From: Hygrophila difformis
Taxonomy: Eukaryota > Streptophyta > Magnoliopsida > Lamiales > Acanthaceae
Assembly (NCBI GenBank): GCA_030278955.1
Contig: JAOANR010000005.1
Coordinates: 35,157,105 to 35,221,104, forward strand
Length of the DNA: 64,000 nucleotides
Reading direction: 5' to 3'
Shown here in pieces: positions 19,439 to 29,181 of the stretch. The translations under genes and the position numbers were made by a program. Under the pieces are notes generated by a model. The model searched no databases and was not told the DNA's origin. It worked only from the letters and a program-made list of their open reading frames with translations. Position 1 is the first letter of the stretch. Each line of letters begins with the position of its first letter.

Positions 19439-20396
19439 TTTCCTGACCTTCTTCTTCTGTAAAATCTATTGGTCTTTTTGCAGTTTCATAATCATTAAAT
19501 CTTACTGACGTTTCTCCTCTGGAGTTTATGAAGTAATTTACATTTTTTGGAGTTAAGTTTTTAACATTTGGTTTTTCAAAGAATTTTGATAGATCCCAAT
19601 TTTTCCCAGCATTTTCTTCTGATGATATTTCAATTGGTCCTATCATTTTTACTCCTTCACTTCCTATGATACTTACCACAGTTTCAATTTTTGTTTTATG
19701 TCTGGTTTGACCATTGTTTGTTATTCTTCCTAAGAAGCCTACACATATCATTAGGTTGTGACCAGTTTCCATTTCTTCATATCCTACAGTCTGAATTCCT
19801 ATTTGGATATGCTTCATAAAATCTGTTATTTGTATCATATAATCTGGTGCCAAATAACATACTCCCACATTAGGGTTCATATCAATTTCCATTAACCCTA
19901 TGATAGATTGGGTTGGATTAGTCCACCTTGTATCTAGAACAGTCATTAGGACTTTAGTTCCTAAGTTTTTTCTAGTTAAACCTTTTACTCCTATGGAGAT
20001 TAATCCCATGTGCATGTATTTTTGTCCTTGTCTTTGAAGCCTAATTGCTTCATTATTGCTTATTAATTTTATTAATTTTTTGTCATCTTTTAAACAGCTT
20101 ATTGGTTCCGTATAATGATATTTGTAATAACCTGTGTTCCAATTAAGGAATCTTTGGTCATACAATAATCTTGGTTCCAATTGGATTAATGTTCTTTTCT
20201 TGAAGTTTTCAAATTCAATATCAGGGTCAATTATTTCTTCAATTATTGTTGGCCCTTCTTCAAGTTTGGTTTTTTCTCTAAACATTCTATCTATTAAGGT
20301 TTTTTCAAAGTTTGAGCTTTCAATTCTTTGAGAATTACTTCTTTCTACTAGACTGTTTTTGGATTCATTAGTAAGAGAAAATGATCTCCTACTCAT
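19431..20396 (-). CDS. Viral movement protein, 30K superfamily (321 aa)
   Basis: The ATG at 20396 overlaps the stop of the previous ORF as ATGA, and I prefer it to a non-ATG extension. The middle of the protein carries the conserved caulimovirid movement-protein core: an IGVKGLTRK-type strand, a DTRW motif, a YLAPDYM-type segment and an IQIGIQT-type strand. These proteins line plasmodesmata and let virions or nucleoprotein move between cells (established). The C-terminus is charged and probably contacts the coat protein (inference). The 3' end overlaps the polyprotein start by 8 bases. Confidence 0.88.
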   Translation of the reverse strand: MSRRSFSLTNESKNSLVERSNSQRIESSNFEKTLIDRMFREKTKLEEGPTIIEEIIDPDIEFENFKKRTLIQLEPRLLYDQRFLNWNTGYYKYHYTEPISCLKDDKKLIKLISNNEAIRLQRQGQKYMHMGLISIGVKGLTRKNLGTKVLMTVLDTRWTNPTQSIIGLMEIDMNPNVGVCYLAPDYMIQITDFMKHIQIGIQTVGYEEMETGHNLMICVGFLGRITNNGQTRHKTKIETVVSIIGSEGVKMIGPIEISSEENAGKNWDLSKFFEKPNVKNLTPKNVNYFINSRGETSVRFNDYETAKRPIDFTEEEGQENE

Positions 20397-20872
20397 TTTT
20401 GCAAATATTTTTCGTCTGGTTTTACAACCCAAAAATTTAGTTTCTCTTGTGGTTTAGTTTTCCTTCTAGCTTCTGCAGGTAATTTTGCAATTTGTTCAGC
20501 CAGTTGTTTTATTGTATTATCTTCAGGTATTCTAACAGCTTGTATTCTTTCAAGTTTTTCATCTATGCTTTCAATGGCTATTCTTAATGCAGGGTCTTGA
20601 TATTTTTTCATGTTTTCCATTTGAACATGTACATCATCAATTTTTTTCTTTAGTATTTCAGTTGTTACAAGCTCTTTTATTTTCTTGTCAATTAGACTAA
20701 TATTTGTATTATTTGTTCTATTATGATCTGTTATTTCGCCAATCTTCTTATGAAGATTATTAACATTTAGTTTTACTTCTACTAATTCTTTGTTTAATTC
20801 TTTAAATTTATTATTAATTTCTTGTTTAAAGTTTTCTATTGTTTCTTTAACTTCTTTCAATGCTGTTTCCAT
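20393..20872 (-). CDS. Small viral coiled-coil ORF (159 aa)
   Basis: The frame starts at TAATG shared with the preceding stop and ends at ATGA shared with the movement-protein start. Most of the protein is heptad-like and rich in Lys, Glu, Ile and Leu. The last 30 or so residues are basic and Pro-containing. Badnavirus ORF2 and caulimovirus ORF3 virion-associated proteins have the same plan, an N-terminal coiled coil with a basic C-terminus, so a virion-associated role is a reasonable inference. No sequence identity was tested. Confidence 0.65.
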   Translation of the reverse strand: METALKEVKETIENFKQEINNKFKELNKELVEVKLNVNNLHKKIGEITDHNRTNNTNISLIDKKIKELVTTEILKKKIDDVHVQMENMKKYQDPALRIAIESIDEKLERIQAVRIPEDNTIKQLAEQIAKLPAEARRKTKPQEKLNFWVVKPDEKYLQK

Positions 20873-21273
20873 TATCCTTTAATGATTTTTATGATTTTGT
20901 TACACATTTCATTTACATTCTCAATATTGTTTTCAACAATGTTTTTAATTTCCTTTATTTCTTTATCAAGTTTTTCAACTTTATCTTGTAGTTGTTTTAA
21001 TTCCTCACTATGGTTAATGATTTTTCTTGGATTTGGGACATCATTAACTAGTTTGGAACTTTCATATTGAAGTGTTGTTATGGTTTTAGATAAGTTTTTC
21101 ATTCCACTGGATGATTTATCATATTGGGTTGATAAGTACGTTTGGTTTTCTAATATAACTTTAAGATTTGTATTATTTTGTTTTTCTAATAATTCTAACT
21201 TATCCAGTTTTGCTTCAATTGATTGAAGACTTCTTTGTATATCCATGTTTTTGTTTGTTAATATTTTATTCAT
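20872..21273 (-). CDS. Small viral coiled-coil ORF (133 aa)
   Basis: The ATG lies 8 bases inside the upstream ORF, and the stop shares a base with the next ATG. The sequence has hydrophobic residues at heptad spacing along nearly its full length, with many Asn and Lys, and no Cys pair in the core. It may oligomerise, like the virion-associated or aphid-factor-like proteins encoded at this position in relatives. That function is inferred from position only. Confidence 0.6.
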   Translation of the reverse strand: MNKILTNKNMDIQRSLQSIEAKLDKLELLEKQNNTNLKVILENQTYLSTQYDKSSSGMKNLSKTITTLQYESSKLVNDVPNPRKIINHSEELKQLQDKVEKLDKEIKEIKNIVENNIENVNEMCNKIIKIIKG

Positions 21274-21520
21274 GAGTTTTTAAGTGTTGTCTTAAAGCTT
21301 CTAACCTTATGATTAGTTTGCAATAATTTCCAAAGGTTTTATTTTTCTTGAGTTTTACTTTTTTAATTTTTATTTTATTTTGTTTACAGATCTTACAATC
21401 TTTAGTTTGGTTTTTGAATAATTTTTTCTTTTCTATGTCAATTATTAAGAATTTTTCATATTTAATATTTTCATTTAATTTAATCGTGTTTTGATTATCT
21501 TTTAATCTGTCATTAGCCAT
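21266..21520 (-). CDS. First small viral ORF, basic with CxxC (84 aa)
   Basis: It begins 23 bases after the tRNA-Met primer site, as the first ORF does in several caulimovirids. The protein is very Lys-rich, with a CKIC pair, a later Cys and an HxxxH at the C-terminus, which could form a small zinc-binding, nucleic-acid-binding unit (inference). It overlaps the next frame by 8 bases. No family is recognised. Confidence 0.55.
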   Translation of the reverse strand: MANDRLKDNQNTIKLNENIKYEKFLIIDIEKKKLFKNQTKDCKICKQNKIKIKKVKLKKNKTFGNYCKLIIRLEALRQHLKTHE

Positions 21521-21542
21521 AAGCCCTAAAATCGCAACTTAT

Positions 21543-21554
21543 GCTCTGATACCA
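21543..21554 (-). promoter_or_regulatory. Viral tRNA-Met primer-binding site
   Basis: TGGTATCAGAGC on the minus strand is complementary to the 3' end of plant initiator tRNA-Met, the reverse-transcription primer of caulimovirids. It sits at the right edge of the viral block, 23 bases before the first ORF. This marks the opening point of the circular genome. Confidence 0.85.
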
Positions 21555-21784
21555 AATTTTTAGAGGGGGTGTGTTTTTTGGGCACTTTTTTAGAGAAGTG
21601 TTAAACTCATTTTATAGTTTTGGTTATTAGGTACCATTCTTAAATGAAATAAAACTATTGGGTACCTATCTTAAAGAAAAATTCAATTGGGTACCTATCT
21701 TAAACTTTGAAAATTTTGGTGGGTTTTTCTTTAATTTCCCGCAATCTTTATCCCTTTTGGATTTACATCCTTTCCACTTTCGAA
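21555..21784. other. Right flank of the viral insertion, with GGTACC repeats
   Basis: Three copies of a unit close to TTGGGTACCTATCTTAAA occur in about 110 bases (21628-21710). It is unclear whether the first part belongs to the viral leader or to the host. The hAT target duplication CTTTCGAA lies at 21777-21784. Confidence 0.55.
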
Positions 21785-23233
21785 TAGGGATGGCAAAAAA
21801 GCCCATAACCAATGGGGAAAATCGAAAACCGAATTTTCGGTACGGTTGTGGGGAATGATTATTGGGGATGGGCCGGGGATTGGGGATTTTTTCGGGGTTT
21901 CTTTTGGGGACGGGGATGGGGATGGGGGAAGTAGTCCCCGCCCCGGCCCATCCCCGATATATTTAATATATAATTTATTATATATTTTATATATTATAGT
22001 TAATATTTTATACATTATATTTTATTAATTTGCTATCCAATCCAAAATAATTACAAAATGGTTGAGAACTTGACATATATCCTCTGTAATTTGCATAGCA
22101 TGGACTCTCACCACCAATTTATTTGGCCTTTTGGTGTCGCAAAATAAAAATAATTACTAAAACTCATTTATTTAATGGGTTTATTATATATTAGAAACAA
22201 ATATGAAATTTTGATGTGGATTATGGTTTATTGTTAAACAATACATTTGTGTGTTTTAATATTATAATTTATGAAATTGAAAATTGGCTTGAATAATATG
22301 GATTTGGTCCTCCCAATTACCGAAAAAATTGAAAATTGGCTTGTAAGTATGTAACACCCCGATTTAATTAACACATGATTAATTTAATTAATTATGCTTA
22401 ATTAATAAAGGATTTATTATATGGATATTTTGTAGACATGATCTTAATGAAGTGGAAGAATAAGTGGGTTCAAACCCACAATAGAATAGGAGTCCAAGTG
22501 CTCAAATGGGTGCAATGTGATCAAGACAAGTGGTGCAACCCATTAACCCATTTTCGGAACCGACCCACACTTCATGCCCGACCCGGATTGACCCACACTT
22601 CATCTAAAAACCCCCAAAGCTGTCAATTACTTCATTTTATCACTCAAACACCTCAAGAGGAGCTCATTCCCGTTTTTGGAGCCCTAGGTGGGAAAATGGA
22701 GTCATTGAGGGAGAATTAGTGCATTGTAGCTCAAGACAAGTTGGGGGTTTGGTTACTAACACTTGGGTAAGCAATTTCTTCAACTTATTGCTTGGTTTCC
22801 ATGGTTTTTGTTGAGGTTTTTGGGGCTGTTTTGGGAGGTGACGAAAATTGGGAGTTTTTGCCCTAATCTTGTAGTTAAGCTTGGAGGAGGCTCGGTTTGC
22901 TTGGCTTGGTGTTGTGGAGCTTCAATTAGAGCTTGAATCTCGTTGTGGCAGCCTAGGTAAGTTCCTTGTTCGATTTTGGTTGGGCATTTTTGGATTTGAG
23001 CTAAAAATAAAACTCTTGCATGTGGGTTTTGAGAGTTGAGGATGGTTTGTAGATGTATTGAGGTTTGATTCTTAAATTGTAGCTTGCTTTGGTGTTTGGA
23101 GAAGCTTGGGAGCTGAGGTTGAAGGCTTTGAGACTCCAAAACATAAGGCAAGAGTAGGATTTAGCTCAAAGTGGGGGAAAATTGGAAGAAAGGGGTGAAA
23201 ATCGCGGATTCTGCCCCTGTTTGGTGCTTCAGA

Positions 23234-23340
23234 GGCGCCGCATTGCCTTTGCGGCGCCCAAAAGTGGCCTGGAGCGCCACTTCGGCGCCCCGGACCACAG
23301 AGCCTTCAGTACAGGCGCCACATTGCCTGTGTGGCGCCTG
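23234..23340 (+). repeat. Pair of GC-rich hairpins in LTR A
   Basis: The arms GGCGCCGC (23234-23241) and GCGGCGCC (23251-23258) form one stem. CAGGCGCCACA (23312-23322) and TGTGGCGCCTG (23330-23340) form a second, perfect 11-bp stem. Both loops carry TTGCCT. The copy in the 3' LTR is at 30066-30172. Confidence 0.8.
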
Positions 23341-23838
23341 GAAATGGGTTTAAGCGCCACAATTGGCGCCACCTGTGCACCCCAAAAACCCACAAACTTG
23401 AATCGGCTCTAACTAACTCGTTTCTAATCCGATTTTCGCAAACCATATATGAATCTGACCCTACTCGGAACAAGGAATTCAAATATGCAATTGGAATTAA
23501 GAAATAATGACTCCTTCAAAAATTTATTTATAGGAGTTTATAACCTCGGGGTGTCCCTTGCGTGCCGATTCGTTGTTTCTTCCATTTTTCTTTTCCTTCC
23601 GTATTTTATCGTTTCTTACTCGTTCTAGGCTTCGAGAAATGTTTTTAAATGGTCTAATCCTGGTTGGTACTTGATTCATAACTATTGGTATTGGATTGTG
23701 GAATCTACCATGCCTTAGAAATTAAGGAGATTCGAGTGACCTTGTACTTAACTCTTGTAACAGAGTTGCGAGCCAATATGTGGGGTTTGGCTAACCCGGA
23801 ATCTAAATTCTAGTCTTGGGACTTGGAAATTATCTTAG

Positions 23839-24050
23839 TATGCTTTCGAGTCATGAGATTGGGCATGCGTTTGACATTATTATGATTGGTGACTTTATGC
23901 TTTCGAGGATACAAATCTCATGTTTATGCTTTCGAGTTGTTAAACTGGGCATACATGAATATTTGATTATCTTGGGCATATATATATTGTGTTGATATGT
24001 GTTATGCTTTCGAGAACCTAGTTCTGGGCATGTAAGCTTTCGAGAGCGAG
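23839..24050 (+). repeat. Dispersed TATGCTTTCGAG repeats in LTR A
   Basis: ATGCTTTCGAG or GCTTTCGAG occurs at least five times, usually followed within 20 bases by TGGGCAT. The same array is in the 3' LTR near 41525-41740. Possible repeated regulatory units. Confidence 0.6.
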
Positions 24051-24950
24051 ATGCTCTGGGCTCTACCCGCTGTCTGTGGTTCGATCCTTGGGGATGCCAC
24101 TCCGTAAGTCCACTTACCCCTTTATGCATGTAGTGTCCGCGGCGGGGGCACTGTAGGCATCTCTTTCGACCATTAAGGAGAGGTGGATCCTTAAAGGGAA
24201 AGAATGCCGGCCATGGTATTAGGATGCGCGCTAGACATACTTATATGCTGCATTTAGGGTAGATAGACACTTTAGGTCATAACATTTCATCTCATCATCC
24301 ATCATTCATATTATTATCTGTTTTGCAGTGTATGACGTGGTTGAAGCACCGGTATGGGACGGTGTGATGTTTTAATTATGTATTTAATTATGCAATTATA
24401 TAAACTGTTAATAACCCCTCTAAAAGCTTATTCCCTGTTTCCCAGCTTTTCCTATTCTTGCTCAGTACTTTATGTACTGACACCTTGCTTTTTGTCTGTT
24501 TTATAGATACTCCCGGAGGACGCAGAGCATGATCATGGTGATGGGTTTGGGTTGAGTGATCTACTAGGGTTGCATTCCTCTGTATGGACTGATGTTGTCT
24601 GGAGACTATGTTTCTAGTTGTGACTTGTCTGTTATTTCCGAATATTTCATGATGTAGACCTGGTCTGTGAACCGTTTTTCTGTTATTCCTGTTATACACT
24701 TGGTATTTGGACAGGTTAACGTGAGTACCGAGGTGAGATACTGTATGTGGCTTGTAGCCGAGACTTGATGATTATGTGATAGACATGTTTATGTTGCTTA
24801 CTCTGTTACTCCATTGTTATTTTCTATTGGATTTTCTGATTACCAGGCTTCGTGTTATTGAACTTAAATTGATTGGCCAACAGTTTAAGTGAGGTAACAC
24901 GGCAGTGACATCAGCAAAAATTGGTTTAAAATTTTTGGGGCGTTACATGT

Positions 24951-24966
24951 TGGTATCAGAGCCATG
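24951..24966 (+). promoter_or_regulatory. Primer-binding site of chromovirus A
   Basis: TGGTATCAGAGCCATG begins three bases after the LTR end and matches the complement of initiator tRNA-Met. Confidence 0.9.
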
Positions 24967-24999
24967 TGTGCTCTTATGTGCTTAGAATTTGACACAAGC

Positions 25000-27900
25000 A
25001 TGTGGTGAGGTGTGCGGGGGAATGCATATAGTATAGGATTTGCATTGGATTATGCGTATATTCCTGTTGTATAGCATTATTTTTGGGATAACTGCGTACC
25101 TTATGAGATTGAGTTTTGGTTTGTGAGCCAAACCACGATCAATTCATAAGGATATCCCGGGAGATCTATACTTACTTAATTGATATTCGGTATCATTACC
25201 GAATGTTACTCCATGGTTTGTTATGTTTGAGTACAGGATACCGTCGCGCAGAGTTGGAAACCGAGAGGCGGAATGGCCTCATAGAAATTTGGGACTGGCA
25301 ATTGGTGACGATGGGCAGTATAATGTCAGTGAAAGAATGACCTCACTAAAGGGAAGGGCCTTCATTCAGATGAACTGTTGGGAGTTAATGGGGGACTTCG
25401 CCTGAAAGATGAACCAGTTTCACAACCACTGCCACTAAGGCCTTTACCTTTCGATTCCGTTCAGCTTATGCCACAGATGTTCTCAGTTATGCAGAACATT
25501 AATCAGGGACAGAGAGTCGATCCAATTCATCCCAATAGGCATCTTGTGGATTCAGCGCTACGTTGGTGGCGAACTTGTGAGAACGAGTTTGTGAAGAGAT
25601 CAAGATTTACTTGGGAGGCGTTCTGCTATACCTTGCGATCTCATTATAAATCCCTCAAATGATGGATTTCAAGAGGAGGGAGTTCCTCACTTTGGAGCAA
25701 GTGGAGACATGACAGTTCAAAATATTACCAGCGCTAAGTGGAGCATGCTGTATTATTGCAAGTCATTATGAGGATAGTGCCACATATTGTTGAATGTGTA
25801 GGTACTATATTTGTTGACAACGTGCTAAACTCGGACACCGTGCTCACTTATGTCCTCAGATATGATATCCGAACACCGGATGGGACCTTTGATGACTTAT
25901 CATCTTCCTGTGTCATTACCATCTTGTGATATAATACGATGTGAACGGATAGGACCCAATGCACGTATAACTATAAAGGATTCGGGAGTTCAGCACTGAT
26001 CTCGTGGTGCTAGACTTGGCGGATTCCAATGTCACAATGGGAATGGATTGCTGTCCAAGTACAAGGCTAGATTGGATTTCAGAGTACCAAGAATATTCTT
26101 CGACAATCAAGAAGGTGAGAAAGTGATGTATTACCCTAATGTTCGAGTTGTATCCTCCGTGTCTTCTGCGGTATTAAACAGAAATGGGTACCTGGCGCAT
26201 ATCTACTATGTGCACGAGATCACACTACCTACATCAAGACCAGCAGTGTCACGAATTCCTATCACCTCAGAATCTTCCGTTGTATTTTTGGTGAGATACC
26301 CGGGAGATAGATTTGTGCCAGGGGCAACGCCGATTGCCAAGGCTCCTTATCATATGGCTTCTGCCGAATCGAGGGAATTGAAGGAGTAGCTTGAGGAGTT
26401 ACTTAATCAAGGATTCATTCAACCAAGCGGTTCACCTTGGGAAGCACCGGTAATCTTTGTGAGAAGAAGGATGGGAGTTGAGCATGTGCGTCGATTACCG
26501 TGGACTTAATCAGGTAAGGTCAAGAACCGACATCCATTACTGAGGATCGATGACTTGTTTGATCAGTTGAAGGGCGCTTCTACGTTTCTAAGACTAATTG
26601 AAGCTTCGGATATTCGTCAGATTCGAATAACAAAAAGAAACCGCAAGAGAACATCCTTCCGAACATGTTATGGTCCTTTGGAGGTTACGGTGATACCGTT
26701 CGAATTGACCAATGCACAAGTGGTCTTCATGAACTTGATGCACCGTGTGTTCAAACCATGGCGGGACGTGTGTGCGGTTATTTTCATCGATGATATCTTG
26801 GTATACTCTTCCGATCTACAAACGCATAAGGAGCATCTCATAACAGCTTTTCAGGTGCTCAGGGAGCATAAGGTGTATGCTAAGCTTTTGAGGTGTGAAT
26901 TCTGGCTGGATAAGGTTGCTTTTCTTGGACATATCATTCGGGAGAAGGAATTTATGTGGATCCAGCTGAGGTTGAGGCAGTATTGGAGTGGAATCTACCA
27001 ACTACTGCCAGTAAGGTACGTAGTTTTGGGGTTAGTGGGATACTACAGGAGGCTCATTGAGGGGTTCGCAAGCATTGCTCGACCCCTGACTCAGTTGTCG
27101 AGGAAAGATGTACCTTTCCAGTGGGGCGAGGATTGCCAAAGGCATCTGATCTATTGAATGAGAAGGTGACAGAAGCTCCAGTTTTGGTATTACCCGATGA
27201 ATCTGGGGAATATGAGATATACACCGATGCTTCTCATCGAGGATTTGGAGGCGTGCTTGTGCAGAATGTCAGGGTGATTGCACATGCCTCTAGGCAATTG
27301 AAGCCTCATGAGCTAAATTACCCGACTCATGACTTGGAGATGGCAGCAGTCGTACATGCATTGAAGATTTGGAGACATTATCTTTACGGTGCTAAGTGTC
27401 AGATCTATTCTGACCACAAGAATCTCAAGTGTCTCTAGACTGCAGAGAAGATGAGTGGGAGACAGTGAAGGTCGTTGGAGTTCTTGCAGGATTATGACAT
27501 TAGCATTCAGTACATTGAAGGAAAGGCGAACCGTGTGACTGATGCGCTCAGCAGGAAGGGACACACGCTGCACACTATTACCCTCCCTTGGCTTTTGAGG
27601 CAAGAATTGGAGAAGGATGAAATTGTGGCAGTCCTTTATGGTATGAAGGCGAGATTAAATGCTATGACAGCGATGCCTTCACTACTCGAGTAGATCAGAT
27701 TGAGCCAAGCTGTGAGACAAGAGATGATGCATTGAGAGTTAAGATTCGACAAGGCAAGGCAAACAGATTCACTATTGATAGCAGAGGTACGATCAAGCTT
27801 GAGGATCGATGGTGTGTACGTTCCGAGGATCAGGCGCTGAAAATGAAGGTTATGGAGGAAGCGCACTGTACACCTTACTCTGTACACTTTGGAGCAGTGA

Positions 27901-29122
27901 AAATATACACGGACCTGCGATAGAATTATTGGTGGAAAGGCAGGAAGATGGAGGCTGCTGAGTTTGTGTCTAAGTGCTCTACTTGTCAGAAAGGTAAAGT
28001 AGAACACATGAGACCTTCGGGATTGTTGCAACCTTTAGAGGTTCCGGCTTGGAAGTGGGAGTCCATTGCTATGGATTTCGTCACTGGGCAACCAAAAACA
28101 AGGAACAGATTGGACACCATTTGGGTGATTGTAGATCGTCTGACCAAGAGTGCAGAGTTTGTACCTATGAAGTTAAATTGGAGCATGCAGCAATTGACGG
28201 GTGCTTACATCCAACATGTGGTTAGACGGTTTAGTGTGCCGAGGGGGATCATTTCAGATAGGGATTCCAGATTCCTGTCTAGATTTTGGAAGGAATTGCA
28301 AGCAGCTTTTGGCACTCAGATTTGTATGAGCACGGCGTGGCCCCCTCAGACTAATGGGCAGACATAAATGACCATCAGAACGTTGGAAGATATGTTGAGG
28401 GGTTGTGCTATGGACTTTCAAGGGACCTGGGAGAAACATATACCATTGGTGGAGTTCTCCTACAACAACAGTTACCACGCGAGTATCCGTATGTCTCTTT
28501 TCGAGGCCTTATATAGAAGGAAATGCAGAACACCCTTGTGCTGGAGTGATCCTTCAGAGCGAGTGGTGGTGGGTCCCGAGCTTATTGAACAAACCACCGA
28601 AATTGTGCGGGTGATCAGAGACAGGATGAAGGAAGCTCAGGACCGTCAGAAGAATTATGCAGACTTATCAAGGAGGGACATCGAGTTTGTTGTTGGTGAT
28701 TGGGTACTTTTGAGAGTCTCACCGATGCGGGGTGTCAGACGATTTGGGAAGATAGAGAAATTGAGTCCCCGGTTTATAGGCCCTTCGAGATCGTCAAGAA
28801 AGTTGGGAAGGTGGCCTATCGTTTGGAATTACCTACCGAGGTAGGGAGTGTGCATAACGTGTTCCACATATCGCAGTTGAGGAAATACATTTCCGATTCC
28901 GACAAGATCATTCAACCGGATGAGGTGGAGTTGGATGATAGCTTGGAGTTGGAGGAGTATCCCGTGGCGATTTTGGATACCAAGGAGAAAGTACTTCGCA
29001 ACAAGGTGATCAAGATGGTGAAAGCACTTTGGTCTAGCCATGGTGTAGAAGATGCCACTTGGGAGGCCGATAATAGTATGTTGGAGCGATATCCTGAATT
29101 GGATTTGACTCCAAATCAATGA
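25000..29122 (+). pseudogene. Decayed gag-pol of chromovirus A
   Basis: Recognisable pieces run in order across changing frames. Gag remnant is near 25440-25660 (a WWRTCE-type patch). The protease region is not intact. RT lies at 26300-27160, with FIDDILVYS retained but the [14 protein letters not shown] motif destroyed. RNase H lies at 27170-27440, with the YTDAS motif. Integrase lies at 27840-28500 (Cys pair, MDFVTGQP and DRDSR motifs), and a chromodomain lies at 28960-29100. In-frame stops (for example at 26387-26389, 27436-27438 and 28365-28367) and several frameshifts rule out function. Family order and the chromodomain place it in the chromoviruses. Confidence 0.88.
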
Positions 29123-29168
29123 GTAACCTACTCAATCCATATTCTTGCATTCGAGGACGAATGATCCT

Positions 29169-29181
29169 AAGGGGGAGGGAT
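29169..29181 (+). promoter_or_regulatory. Polypurine tract of chromovirus A
   Basis: AAGGGGGAGGGAT directly precedes the 3' LTR and is the expected plus-strand priming site. Confidence 0.85.

Larger units (their letters stand above)
11095..21554 (-). mobile_element. Endogenous pararetrovirus (Caulimoviridae), about 10.5 kb, near-complete
   Basis: On the minus strand the order is tRNA-Met primer site, three small ORFs, 30K-type movement protein, coat protein-zinc knuckle-protease-RT-RNase H polyprotein, candidate transactivator, promoter with poly(A) signal, then three more small ORFs up to a microsatellite. There is no integrase and no LTR, which with the movement protein separates it from LTR retrotransposons. 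The layout equals a circular genome opened at the minus-strand primer gap. All main frames are open. Base composition is far more AT-rich than in the neighbouring retrotransposons. The genus cannot be fixed by eye. The fusion of coat and pol with a separate movement protein is unusual among the layouts I know. Edges are approximate. Confidence 0.9.
22350..24947 (+). repeat. 5' LTR of chromovirus A
   Basis: The LTR is 2598 bp. A GC-rich zone of GGCGCC hairpins lies at 23234-23370 and a run of TATGCTTTCGAG repeats near 23839-24050. Open frames inside it are not conserved genes. Confidence 0.9.

Noticed and set aside
22438..23412. Short plus-strand frames, repeated near 29270-30244
   Set aside because: They lie inside the two LTRs of chromovirus A and are identical because the LTRs are. 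No codon bias or domain.
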